From the NCBI RefSeq assembly GCF_001456955.1, contig NZ_KQ758471.1, forward strand, positions 276,704-340,703: a stretch of DNA of 64,000 bases, given 5' to 3'. Origin of the DNA: Microbacterium enclense. GTDB lineage: Bacteria > Actinomycetota > Actinomycetes > Actinomycetales > Microbacteriaceae. Within the stretch, counting starts at the first letter, position 1, and each line of letters opens with the position of its first letter. This document shows, one piece after another, positions 36,955 to 45,381 of the stretch. Both the position numbers and the translations under genes were made by a program. The notes beneath the pieces were generated by a model. The model did no database searches. It saw nothing but the letters and a program-made list of their open reading frames with translations, and was not told where the DNA came from.

Positions 36955-37848
36955 ATGCCGCACAGTTCCCGCCTCGTCGGACCCGCCGCCGCGTTCACCG
37001 TCACCGAGGGTGCAGCACACGGTCTCTCGCCGAGCTCGCTGAGGGCGTCCGACTGGATCACGCCCCATGCCGGCGTCCGCGTCGAGCGAACGTCGACCCC
37101 GCGGCAGAGACTCGCGGCGCTTGTGCGCGCACTTCCTGCGCACGCGTTCCTCTGCGGTCCGACTGCGGCCGTCCTGCACGGACTCCCCCTACCCGGCCCC
37201 TTGGCAAGCCGCGCGTGGGAAGAACCCTTCATCGGCGTGCCGGCGGGCCGCAACCGCATACGCCGCCCGGGAACGACGGGGCGCGCACTGACCGTCGAGC
37301 CCGACGATGTCGTGGAGACCGATGGCATCCGATGCACTTCCCTTCTGCGTACCTGGGCAGAGCTCGCCGAATTCCTGGGGGTCGGGCAGCTGACGGCCGT
37401 CTCGGACCACGTGATCTCCCGGCATCATCGGCGTGCGACACGCGAGGATCTCGAGCGGACGCATCGGCGCTTTCTCGGCGGTCGCGGGTCGAAGAGGCGA
37501 CGGCTCGCCGTGGACCTCGCTGACGAGCGGGCGGAGTCGCCCCGTGAGTCGGAAGTTCGCGTCCTGCTCATCCAGGCGGGACTGCCGTGCCCCGCAGTGA
37601 ACGTGGAGATCTTCGACGGAGCGCGGTTCGTCGCACGTGTCGACCTCCTCTATCCGGATCAACGCCTGATCATCGAGTACGACGGCGACCACCATCGCGA
37701 CCCGCACCAGTGGAGCAGAGACCAGTCGCGCCGGGCTGAGCTGGAATCGCTCGGCTACCGGATGACAGTGGTGACCGCCCGCGACTTCGACGATCCCGCC
37801 GCGCTGATCGCCCGCATCCGTCGCCTCCTCGCGCGAACCCCCCCGTGA
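36955..37848 (+). CDS. AbiEi-like winged-helix / Vsr-DUF559-like nuclease-fold protein, locus D
   Basis: 297 residues. The winged-helix-like N-terminus (EGAAHGLSPSSLRASDWITPHAG) is followed by LCGPTAAVLHGLPLPGP. The core has E198 (RESEVR), D230 (ARVDLLY), E241-x-D243 (IEYDGDHHRD) and RRAELESLGYRMTVV, matching genes A–C in order and spacing. It lies between aspC and murB, with 56-bp palindromes on both sides. The downstream palindrome starts inside the stop codon. Nuclease activity is inferred from the fold only. Confidence 0.87.
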   Translation: MPHSSRLVGPAAAFTVTEGAAHGLSPSSLRASDWITPHAGVRVERTSTPRQRLAALVRALPAHAFLCGPTAAVLHGLPLPGPLASRAWEEPFIGVPAGRNRIRRPGTTGRALTVEPDDVVETDGIRCTSLLRTWAELAEFLGVGQLTAVSDHVISRHHRRATREDLERTHRRFLGGRGSKRRRLAVDLADERAESPRESEVRVLLIQAGLPCPAVNVEIFDGARFVARVDLLYPDQRLIIEYDGDHHRDPHQWSRDQSRRAELESLGYRMTVVTARDFDDPAALIARIRRLLARTPP

Positions 37849-37902
37849 GTCGCCAGTATTTGTCGCCCAGGCCGCCGACGAAGCGACAATTCCTGGCGAC
37901 TC
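37847..37902. repeat. Family D palindrome, right copy (56 bp)
   Basis: Left arm GAGTCGCCAGTATTTGTCGC; right arm GCGACAATTCCTGGCGACTC. Same length and orientation as the left core. Its first two bases are the last two bases of the locus D stop codon. Confidence 0.93.
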
Positions 37903-37923
37903 GCGGGGGGCGAAGGAGGGGGG

Positions 37924-39060
37924 CTAGAGCTCGACGTTTACCAGGACGGGCTCGGGCTGCAGGACCAGGCCGAACTCCGCCGCCACACGGCTCTGCACGA
38001 AGCGGGCGAGTTCGGCGATCTCGGCGGCGGTGGCCTCGCCGCGGTTCGTCAGCGCGAGCGTGTGCTTGGTCGACAGACCGGCGCGCGAGCGCGGGAAGCG
38101 GAAGCCGCGCGACAGCCCGGCGTTCTCGATGAGCCACGCCGCGCTCACTTTCACCTCACGCTGCTCCACAGGGGGCGGGGGCAGGATGCCGTCGAACGCG
38201 GCGAGCGGGATGACGGTCACCGGATCGAGCACCGGCGACATCGGCCACCGCGGGCACGCCGCGGGAAGCGTCCGGGCGAACGCCTCCGAGACGATCGCGT
38301 TCTGGAAGAACGAGCCCGCGCTCCAGGTGTCGGGGTCTTCGGCGTCGAGGACCATGCCCTTGCGGGCGCGCGTGGCGAGCACGTGATCGCGGATCCAGCG
38401 CAGCGACACCGCGTCAGCGGCATCCAGTCCCAGGGCGGAACGCAACTGGTCGCCCGCGATGGGCCGCTCGCCGTCGCCGACGCGCTCCAGTTCCAGCGTC
38501 ACCGAGAGGATGACGGCGGAACGCTCGGGCACGGAGCCGTAGTGCTGCTTCAGCACGGAGGTGCGGAAGCCGAGCCCCAGCTCGCCGGCCGGCACCACCG
38601 AGACGTCGCCGGTCGCCTCGTCGATCAGCTCCACCTCGATGAGCGTCTGCACGATCTCCTGACCGTAGGCACCGATGTTCTGCACCGGTGCCGCGCCGAC
38701 CGTGCCCGGAATGCCCGACATCGCCTCGATACCCGCCAGGCCCCGCTCGACGGTCTCGGCGACCAACGCATCCCAGTCGTGCCCGGCCTGTACGCGAAGT
38801 CGCACGGTGTCGGGCCGCGACCCGGGCAGCTCCTCGATACCCGTTGACCGTACGCGGACGACCGTGCCGTCGAACGGCTCGTCGCCGACGAAGAGGTTCG
38901 ACCCGCCGCCGAGCACGAGCCACGGCTCGCCGACGGCCCACGCCTCGCGCAGCGCGCGGATGAGCTCGTCGGCGGAGTGCACCTCGACGAGGCGCGCCGG
39001 CTCGCCGCCGGTGCGCAGTGTCGTCAACCGGGAGAGCGGGATCGGGGCGACCTCGGGCAT
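37924..39060 (-). CDS. murB: UDP-N-acetylenolpyruvoylglucosamine reductase
   Basis: 378 residues. FAD-binding LVLGGGSNLFVGDE, IEAMSGIPGTVGAAPVQNIGAYGQE and the catalytic Ser in SAGSFFQNAIVS. It forms UDP-MurNAc for peptidoglycan. The start at 39060 overlaps the stop of the upstream MaoC gene (TGATG), so it is coupled. hadA-hadB-murB is a conserved actinobacterial neighbourhood of secE-nusG. Confidence 0.95.
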   Translation of the reverse strand: MPEVAPIPLSRLTTLRTGGEPARLVEVHSADELIRALREAWAVGEPWLVLGGGSNLFVGDEPFDGTVVRVRSTGIEELPGSRPDTVRLRVQAGHDWDALVAETVERGLAGIEAMSGIPGTVGAAPVQNIGAYGQEIVQTLIEVELIDEATGDVSVVPAGELGLGFRTSVLKQHYGSVPERSAVILSVTLELERVGDGERPIAGDQLRSALGLDAADAVSLRWIRDHVLATRARKGMVLDAEDPDTWSAGSFFQNAIVSEAFARTLPAACPRWPMSPVLDPVTVIPLAAFDGILPPPPVEQREVKVSAAWLIENAGLSRGFRFPRSRAGLSTKHTLALTNRGEATAAEIAELARFVQSRVAAEFGLVLQPEPVLVNVEL

Positions 39061-39464
39061 CAGCTCAGCCGCACCCGCACCTGCGCCTTGCCGAGCACCG
39101 AGGTGTCGGCGAACGTGACGGTGAGGTCGACGCGCGCGATGTCGTCGTCGACCGCGCCGACCTTGGCGCTCACGTGGATGTCGGCACCGGTCTCGGTGTC
39201 GACGACGACGGGACGGGTGAAGCGCACCCCGCATTCGGCGATGCGCGCGGGGTCTCCCAGGGCGTCGGAGACGATGCCGACGGCGATTCCCATCGTGAGC
39301 ATGCCGTGCGCGAGCACGCCCGGCAGGCCGACGGCGGCGGCCACGTCGTCGTTGTAGTGGATGGGGTTGAAGTCGTTCGAGGCTCCGGCGTAGCGCACGA
39401 GCGACTCGCGCGTCAGGTGCACGGAGCGTTCGGCGATGATCTGGCCCACGGTGAAGTCGCTCAT
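39060..39464 (-). CDS. MaoC-family dehydratase subunit (HadB-like)
   Basis: 134 residues of a hot-dog fold with the hydratase-2 motif YAGASNDFNPIHYNDD (catalytic Asp and His). It partners the upstream FAS1-like dehydratase subunit. Such pairs form (3R)-hydroxyacyl dehydratases, HadAB in mycobacteria. It overlaps its neighbours on both sides. Confidence 0.88.
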   Translation of the reverse strand: MSDFTVGQIIAERSVHLTRESLVRYAGASNDFNPIHYNDDVAAAVGLPGVLAHGMLTMGIAVGIVSDALGDPARIAECGVRFTRPVVVDTETGADIHVSAKVGAVDDDIARVDLTVTFADTSVLGKAQVRVRLS

Positions 39465-39910
39465 GCGTCGGAATCCCCCACGAGAAGAATGCTGGTGGTG
39501 GTCACGACGTGGGCGCCGTCGGCATCCACGACCTCGGCCTCCATGGTGACCATGGCGTTGCCGCCCATCGCGCGGATACCGGCGACCGTCAGCGTCGCGA
39601 CGAGTTCGTCGCCGGCGACGATGGGACGCGAGTAACGGAAGCGCTGTTCGGCGTGCACCACGCGCGAGAGTTCGATGCCGGAGTCGGGGTAGGCCAGCAT
39701 CTGCTGCAGCGTGATGTCCTGCATGACGATGGCGAAGGTCGGCGGAGCGACGACGTCGGCGTAGCCGAGCGCGGCAGCCGCCTCGGGGTCGACGTACTGC
39801 GGGGCGTCGGCGAAAACGGCGCGCGCGAATTCGCGCACCTTCTCTCGACCGACCAGGTACGGCGCGGTCGGCGGGAAGGCGCGACCGACCAGTTCGGGAT
39901 TCACGGGCAT
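39461..39910 (-). CDS. FAS1-like dehydratase N-terminal-domain protein (HadA-like)
   Basis: 149 residues. It starts MPVNPELVGRAFPPTAPYLV and carries VVAPPTFAIVMQD and VHAEQRFRYSRPIVAGDEL, typical of the non-catalytic hot-dog subunit that dimerises with HadB. A 4-nt ATGA overlap with the next gene supports a heterodimer. Confidence 0.88.
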   Translation of the reverse strand: MPVNPELVGRAFPPTAPYLVGREKVREFARAVFADAPQYVDPEAAAALGYADVVAPPTFAIVMQDITLQQMLAYPDSGIELSRVVHAEQRFRYSRPIVAGDELVATLTVAGIRAMGGNAMVTMEAEVVDADGAHVVTTTSILLVGDSDA

Positions 39911-39944
39911 CCGGTCAGTCTACCGACGGCCCCGGCGAGCCCTC

Positions 39945-40742
39945 TCAGCGCTGGTGGCGCCCCTTCACGGCCTTGATGGCCATCTGCATCGCGATGAAGA
40001 CGAGGAAGAGCGAGAAGAGGACGTTGCCGATGAAGGGGTCGACGAGCGTGGCGACGAAGGCGCCCAGCGCGGTCGTCGTGCATGCCGCGAGCCCGACGCA
40101 CGCCGCCGCGCGCAGGTCGACGTTGGAGCGGCGGACGTTGCCGACGGTCCCCGAGATCGCGGCGGGGATCATCATGAGCAGCGACGTGCCCTTGGCGACG
40201 AGGTCGCTCGTGCCGAAGAGCAGCATGAGCGCGGGCACGACGATGATGCCGCCGCCGACCCCCAGCAGGCCCGCCAGGATGCCGGTGATCACGCCGAGCA
40301 CGCCCAGCAGCGGACCCGTGATCCACGTGAGCACCAGCTCGGCGTCGCGCGAGGGGATGACGAAGTAGAGGCTGACGATGACGACGGCGAGGAACGCCAC
40401 GAACGACCACCGCAGGGCGGTCTGGGAGAGCTTCGGCAGCAGCCACGTGCCGATCTGCGCACCGATCACCGCTCCCGCGGCGAGGATGAGCGCCGGGATC
40501 CACGCCACCGACCCGTGCACCGCGTAGGAGATGACCCCGACGGATGCCGTCGGGACGATGGCCGCGAGAGAGGTGCCCGCGGCGAGGCGCTGATCGAATC
40601 CGAGGAGGAGCACCAGCAAGGGCACGATGACCGTGCCGCCGCCGACGCCGAAGAGTCCGGACATGAGGCCGGCCAGAAGGCCCACGCCGATGCAGACGAC
40701 GAAGAATCGGGTGGAGCGGACGGGGCGGGTGTCGGAGGTCAC
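39945..40742 (-). CDS. TauE/SafE-family anion (sulfite-type) exporter
   Basis: 265 residues, about eight membrane helices in two halves, each with the family repeat: LFGVGGGTVIVPLL and LLGVGGGIIVVPAL. GTG 40742 is chosen because AAGGA lies 9 nt upstream; longer readings pass through the leader terminator. The family exports sulfite, sulfoacetate or related anions. The exact substrate is unknown. Confidence 0.85.
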   Translation of the reverse strand: MTSDTRPVRSTRFFVVCIGVGLLAGLMSGLFGVGGGTVIVPLLVLLLGFDQRLAAGTSLAAIVPTASVGVISYAVHGSVAWIPALILAAGAVIGAQIGTWLLPKLSQTALRWSFVAFLAVVIVSLYFVIPSRDAELVLTWITGPLLGVLGVITGILAGLLGVGGGIIVVPALMLLFGTSDLVAKGTSLLMMIPAAISGTVGNVRRSNVDLRAAACVGLAACTTTALGAFVATLVDPFIGNVLFSLFLVFIAMQMAIKAVKGRHQR

Positions 40743-40852
40743 AGACTCGGGTCCTTCGCGAAGACGTTCCACGGTGGGCGAGGCGCCACCGAACACCAAG
40801 TCTTCCATCTGCGCGACAGCCGCCCGGACACGCCGCTGCCACGCGCGTACCG

Positions 40853-40971
40853 GAGAAAAGAAGCGGCCCCCGGTGGTCCGAAGCCGCGTCCACCGGGGGC
40901 CGTCGCCCTCACAGGTCAAGCAGGACGGTGACCCGAACACCGGCCGGCGACCACTCGCGTGAGGGTGCGAC
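40853..40971 (-). promoter_or_regulatory. Structured leader with intrinsic terminator upstream of the TauE gene
   Basis: Minus-strand RNA would form a closing stem (40959–40971 with 40902–40912: CCCTCAC/GTGAGGG plus GTCG/CGAC) around smaller hairpins. It then meets GGCCCCCGGTGG/CCACCGGGGGCC (40865–40901) followed by CTTCTTTTCT. No minus-strand gene lies upstream before 41853, so this terminator sits inside a 5' leader. A short reading frame ending VTVLLDL stops just before the hairpin. Attenuator or riboswitch candidate; class not recognised. The rest of the 40743–41105 gap should hold the divergent promoters. Confidence 0.55.
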
Positions 40972-41105
40972 AAGATGACGATAAAACGCGGCGTCTCCGC
41001 GGTCCCCCCGGTTGACGGCGGTAGCTCGGAGTGCTAATTGTTTATGCCGCTGATTTCTTCCCCACTCCGGGAATGACTCCTCGACCCCCTCGGTTGAGGT
41101 CGAGC

Positions 41106-41741
41106 ATGACAACCGTGGGAATCATCGGAGCAGGACACATCGGCTCGACGCTCGCCAAGGGCTTCGCGAAGAACGGCTACGACGTCGTCATCGCGAACTC
41201 GCGAGGGCCCGAGACCCTCACCGACCTCGTCACGTCGGTCGGCGATCGCGCTCGCGCGGCGACGGCCCAGGATGCCGCCGAAGCCGGCGACATCGTCGTG
41301 GTCACCGTGCCGCTGAAGGCGATCGGCGAGATCCCCGTCGCCCCACTGGCGGGCAAGACCGTCCTCGACACGAACAACTACTACTTCGAGCGCGACGGTC
41401 GCATCGCCGACCTCGACGAGAAGAAGACCACCACCTCACAGATGCTCCAGGAGCACCTCCGCGAGTCCACCGTCGTGAAGGCGTTCAACCACATCATGGC
41501 CGCCGACATCCTCACCGACGGCTCCCCCGCCGGCACCGAGGACCGGCGCGCGCTGGCGACCTCGAGCGACTCCGACGAGGCGGTCGCCCTCGTCACCCGC
41601 ATCTACGACGAGTTCGGGTTCGACACCGTCAACGTCGGTCCCCTCGGCGAGAGCTGGCGCGTCGAGCGCGACCAGCCGGCCTACGTCGTCCGCCAGAACG
41701 CGGCGGAGCTGCAGCAGAACCTGGCCCGCGCCGAGCGCTGA
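41106..41741 (+). CDS. NADPH-dependent F420 reductase-like NAD(P)-binding protein
   Basis: 211 residues. Rossmann motif GIIGAGHIGSTLAKGFAKNG, then IANSRGPETL, VVVTVPLKAI and LDTNNYYFERDG as in the F420:NADP oxidoreductase-like family. Start 41106 (MTTVGIIGAG). Many such proteins are general reductases, and no F420 biosynthesis gene is in view. Confidence 0.82.
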   Translation: MTTVGIIGAGHIGSTLAKGFAKNGYDVVIANSRGPETLTDLVTSVGDRARAATAQDAAEAGDIVVVTVPLKAIGEIPVAPLAGKTVLDTNNYYFERDGRIADLDEKKTTTSQMLQEHLRESTVVKAFNHIMAADILTDGSPAGTEDRRALATSSDSDEAVALVTRIYDEFGFDTVNVGPLGESWRVERDQPAYVVRQNAAELQQNLARAER

Positions 41742-41749
41742 CCAACACC

Positions 41750-41814
41750 GATAAACGGCGTTCGCGCCGAGACACGTCGTGGCGCGGCGTGTCTCGGCGC
41801 GAATCGCGTTTCCG
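41750..41814. repeat. Solitary diverged family B palindrome (65 bp)
   Basis: Begins GATAAACGGCGTTCG and ends CGAATCGCGTTTCCG. It matches the family B ends and exact 65-bp length, but the interior is replaced by a strong stem (GCGCCGAGACACG / CGTGTCTCGGCGC). 25 kb from locus B with no nuclease gene beside it. It could also serve as terminator of the gene ending at 41741. Confidence 0.7.
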
Positions 41815-41852
41815 GATGCCGAACGCCCGGTGCCGCTCCTCTGTCGCCCCCG

Positions 41853-43013
41853 TCAGAGGGACGCGAGCGCCTGGTCGACGTCGGCGACGAGGTCGTCGAC
41901 CGACTCGATGCCGACCGACAGGCGCACGATGGTGTCGGGTACCGCCAGCTCGGTGCCGCGGACGGACGCGTGCGTCATGGCATCCGGGTAGTTCACGAGC
42001 GACTCGACGCCGCCCAGGGACTCCGCCAGCGTGAACAGCCGCGTCGACTCCGCGAAGCGCCGAGCCGTCGCGCCGTCGGCGAGAGCGAGCGAGACGATGC
42101 CGCCGAAGCCGCTCATCTGGCGCGCGGCCAGATCGTGCCCGGGGTGCGAGGGCAGACCCGGGTAGTACACCCGCGCGACACGGTCGTGACCGGCCAAGTG
42201 TTCGGCGACGGCCTGCGCGTTCGAGCTGTGGCGCTGCATGCGCACCCCGAGCGTCTTGATGCCGCGCGTGGTGAGGTAGGCGTCGAAGGGACCCGACACC
42301 GCGCCTGCGGCGAACTGCAGGAACTGCGTCTTCTCGGCGAGCTCCGCGTCGGCGAAGGCGAGCGCCCCGCCCACGACGTCGCTGTGGCCGCCGAGGTACT
42401 TCGTCGCCGAGTGCACGACGACGTCGGCGCCGAGCGCGATCGGACGCTGCAGGGCGGGCGAGGCGAAGGTGTTGTCGACGACGACGACGGCGCCGGCCGC
42501 GTGACCGAGGCGGGCGAGGCCCTCGATGTCGGTGATGCGCAGCATCGGGTTGCTGGGGGTCTCGACCCACACCATCTTCGGCGCGCGCTCCTCGATGGCC
42601 GCTGTCACGGCATCCAGGTCGCTCATGTCGACCACGCGCAGCTTCACGCCCCAGGGGCCCAGCACGCGGGCGAGCAGGCGGTACGTGCCGCCGTAGACGT
42701 CGTTGCCGAGCAGCACCTCGTCGCCGGGCACGAGCGCGGCGCGCAGCAGGGCGTCTTCGCCGGCGAGGCCCGAGGCGAACGAGAGGGCTCGTACGCCCCC
42801 CTCGAGCGCCGCGATCTGGGTCTCGAGCGCGGTGCGGGTGGGGTTGCCGCTGCGACCGTACTCGTAGCCGCCGCGGAGCCCGCCGATGCCGTCCTGGGCG
42901 TAGGTGGTCGAGACGTGGATCGGCGGGATGACTGCGCCGGTCGTCTCGTCGGGCTGCTGTCCCGCGTGGACGGCGAGGCTGTCGAAGCCGCGGGCGGCGT
43001 CGTGGGTGCTCAT
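41853..43013 (-). CDS. Cystathionine gamma-lyase/synthase (PLP)
   Basis: 386 residues of the Cys/Met-metabolism PLP family. It shows FASGLAGEDALLRA, VVDNTFASPALQRP, PLP-lysine motif SATKYLGGHSDVVGG and VESLVNYPDAMTHASV. Overlap with the cystathionine beta-synthase gene by 4 nt favours gamma-lyase in reverse transsulfuration (homocysteine to cysteine), but MetB-type synthase activity cannot be excluded. Confidence 0.9.
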   Translation of the reverse strand: MSTHDAARGFDSLAVHAGQQPDETTGAVIPPIHVSTTYAQDGIGGLRGGYEYGRSGNPTRTALETQIAALEGGVRALSFASGLAGEDALLRAALVPGDEVLLGNDVYGGTYRLLARVLGPWGVKLRVVDMSDLDAVTAAIEERAPKMVWVETPSNPMLRITDIEGLARLGHAAGAVVVVDNTFASPALQRPIALGADVVVHSATKYLGGHSDVVGGALAFADAELAEKTQFLQFAAGAVSGPFDAYLTTRGIKTLGVRMQRHSSNAQAVAEHLAGHDRVARVYYPGLPSHPGHDLAARQMSGFGGIVSLALADGATARRFAESTRLFTLAESLGGVESLVNYPDAMTHASVRGTELAVPDTIVRLSVGIESVDDLVADVDQALASL

Positions 43014-44014
43014 GCGGAGTGCTCCTGGGTGCTCGGGGGGATGACGGATGCCACGGGTGCAACGTCGTAGCCCCGCTGGATCATCCAGTCGTCGTCGAAG
43101 ATCTTGCTGAGATAGCCCCGCCCGTGGTCGGGGAGGACCACGACCACCACGGCATCCGCGGGCAGGTCGCGGGCGACCCGAAGCGCCGCGACGACGGCCA
43201 TGCCGCTGGACCCGCCGACGAGCAGCCCCTCTTCGCGGGCGAGGCGGCGCGTCATGGCGAACGACTCGGCATCCGAGACGCGCTCGTACCCGTCGACGAC
43301 GCTGGGGTCGAACGCCGGGGGCCAGAAGTCCTCGCCGACGCCCTCGACGTCGTAGCCGTGGATGTCGTCGCCCGAGTAGATCGAGCCGACCGGGTCGGCG
43401 CCGACGATGCGCACAAGGTCGCCCGCGACCTCGCGCAGGTAGCGGCCGGCGCCGGTGATGGTGCCGCCCGTGCCCACGCCCGCGACGAAGTGCGTGAGCC
43501 GCCCGTCGGTGTCGCGCCAGATCTCGGGACCGGTGGTCTCGTAGTGGCTGCGCGGGCCGTTGGGGTTGGCGTACTGGTTGGGCTTGAAGGCGCCCGGGAT
43601 CTCGCGCACGAGCCGGTCGGACACGCTGTAATACGAGTTCGGATCGTCGGGCTCGACGTTCGTGGGGGTCACGACGACCTCCGCGCCGTAGGCCCGGAGC
43701 ACGGCGCGCTTGTCTTCGGCGACCTTGTCGGGCACCACGAAGACGCAGCGGTATCCACGCTGCTGAGCGACGAGGGCGAGGCCCACGCCGGTGTTGCCGC
43801 TGGTGGGCTCGACGATCACTCCGCCGGGGCGCAGCAGACCGTCGCGCTCGGCGGCATCCACGATGTTGGCGGCGATGCGGTCTTTCGCCGAGCCGCCGGG
43901 GTTGAAGTACTCGATCTTGGCGAGCACCGTGGCGGCGATGCCGTCGGTCACGCGGGTGAGACGGACGAGGGGGGTGTTGCCGACGAGGTCGGCGACGCTC
44001 TGGGCGTAACGCAC
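43010..44014 (-). CDS. Cystathionine beta-synthase / cysteine synthase-type enzyme
   Basis: 334 residues, fold-type II PLP enzyme. PLP-lysine in NPGGSAKDRIAANI, phosphate loop PTSGNTGVG, GVGTGGTITGAGRYL. There is no C-terminal regulatory CBS pair. GTG 44014 (MRYAQSVADLVGNTPLVRL) is chosen: AGGA lies 8 nt upstream and homologues begin there; 44095 is an in-frame alternative. First gene of the transsulfuration operon. Confidence 0.9.
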   Translation of the reverse strand: MRYAQSVADLVGNTPLVRLTRVTDGIAATVLAKIEYFNPGGSAKDRIAANIVDAAERDGLLRPGGVIVEPTSGNTGVGLALVAQQRGYRCVFVVPDKVAEDKRAVLRAYGAEVVVTPTNVEPDDPNSYYSVSDRLVREIPGAFKPNQYANPNGPRSHYETTGPEIWRDTDGRLTHFVAGVGTGGTITGAGRYLREVAGDLVRIVGADPVGSIYSGDDIHGYDVEGVGEDFWPPAFDPSVVDGYERVSDAESFAMTRRLAREEGLLVGGSSGMAVVAALRVARDLPADAVVVVVLPDHGRGYLSKIFDDDWMIQRGYDVAPVASVIPPSTQEHSA

Positions 44015-44141
44015 GATGGAATCCTGAGGATGAAGGCGCCCGAGGGCGCTGCTGACGGGGTCGTCGAGAAGAACGCGGGAGGCGTTCAGCGACAACAGCG
44101 ACAGGTCAGCACGCCGCCAGCATACCCCCGACCCGCCCCGG

Positions 44142-44990
44142 TCACGACACGGCGCCGAGGAACTCGTCGAAACTCTGCGCCGCGCGGCCGGTCACGCGCT
44201 CGACATCGTCGGAGACCGCGGCCAGGTCGCCGCTCGCGATCGAGGTGTAGGTGCTCACCCACGCGTCGACCTGCCAGCGCGGGGCGCCGAACGCCGCCCG
44301 CGACACGTAGGCCTCGTCGACGCTCTCGTCGACGAACCGCACCGGGTGGCCGCGCACCGCGGAGATCTTCTCGGCCACCTCGGCCATCGTCAGCGCCTCG
44401 GGACCGGTGAGATCGTAGGCGGTGTCGGCGTGCGCAGCGGGATCGAGCAGAACCGACACCGCGGTGGCGGCGACGTCGGAGCGCGAGACGAGAGAGCAGC
44501 GGCCCTGTCCCGCGGGCCCGCGGATCACGCCGTCGTCGCCGGCGAAGAGCTCCATCATGTCCATGTAGAAGTTGTCGCGCAGGAACGTCCAGCGCATGCC
44601 CGACGAGCGGATGATCTCCTCGGTGGCGGCGTGGTCGCGCCCGAGGGTGAACACCGCGTCGGGGGCCGCCGCGAGGAACGACGTGTAGACGATCGAGCGG
44701 ACACCCGCGCTCGCGGCGGCCTCGACGAAGGTGCGGTGGTGCTCGACGCGGTCGGAGGTCTCGGACGCCGAGACCATGAAGAGCGTCTGCACCCCCTGCA
44801 GGGCCGCGCGGGCGGCATCCGCGTCGGAGTAACGGGCGACGTGAACCTCGGCCCCGTCCAATCGCGGCGCGCGCGATGCGTCGCGCACGAGAAGGCGCTG
44901 GGGGATGCCGCGGGCGGCGAGGTCGCGGGCGACCCGGCCTCCTACGGCGCCGGTGGAACCGGTGACGGCGATGACGGGCGGCGTGGGCAT
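44142..44990 (-). CDS. NmrA-like SDR / NAD(P)H quinone oxidoreductase-2 type protein
   Basis: 282 residues. VTGSTGAVGGRVARDLAARG (GxxGxxG), LFMVSASETSDRVEHH, IVYTSFLAAAP and FLRDNFYMDMM are typical of QOR2/NmrA-type atypical SDRs. It probably reduces quinones or senses NADP. Transcribed alone. Confidence 0.82.
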   Translation of the reverse strand: MPTPPVIAVTGSTGAVGGRVARDLAARGIPQRLLVRDASRAPRLDGAEVHVARYSDADAARAALQGVQTLFMVSASETSDRVEHHRTFVEAAASAGVRSIVYTSFLAAAPDAVFTLGRDHAATEEIIRSSGMRWTFLRDNFYMDMMELFAGDDGVIRGPAGQGRCSLVSRSDVAATAVSVLLDPAAHADTAYDLTGPEALTMAEVAEKISAVRGHPVRFVDESVDEAYVSRAAFGAPRWQVDAWVSTYTSIASGDLAAVSDDVERVTGRAAQSFDEFLGAVS

Positions 44991-45060
44991 TCGGCCTCCG
45001 GGAACGATCGAGCGGTGCTCCCAGCGTAAGCCGCCGCGGACCGGCGAAACCGTGAACGGC

Positions 45061-45381
45061 TCAGGTCGCGGGGACGACCAGACGCGAGACGCGCACCCTC
45101 ACGCGCGAAGGTGTGTCGTCGCCTCCCGCACCGCGCGCGGCCACCGCGACCGCGGAGGCCACCGTGGCCGCGTCGTCGACCCGGGAGACGCCGATGCAGA
45201 CCGTGATCGTGCGGACTCCCCCCGCCTCCTCGACCGCGGCGAGCGAGCCCTCGACCTCTGTGACGTGCTCGAAGGCGCGAGCCACGACCGGGCGGGCGGA
45301 GTACACCTCGCGCACGCCCTCGACGGCCGTCACGGCGAGGTCGACGCGCGGCGCCAGTTCGGCGGCGGTGATGGGGGTCAT
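45061..45381 (-). CDS. Small Asp23-module-associated protein
   Basis: 106 residues. No named family recognised, though TAVEGVREVYSARP and TVCIGVSRVDDAATVA follow the strand pattern of an Asp23/Gls24 domain. It overlaps the upstream Asp23-like gene by 4 nt. Function unknown; probably part of the same envelope-stress module. Confidence 0.65.
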   Translation of the reverse strand: MTPITAAELAPRVDLAVTAVEGVREVYSARPVVARAFEHVTEVEGSLAAVEEAGGVRTITVCIGVSRVDDAATVASAVAVAARGAGGDDTPSRVRVRVSRLVVPAT

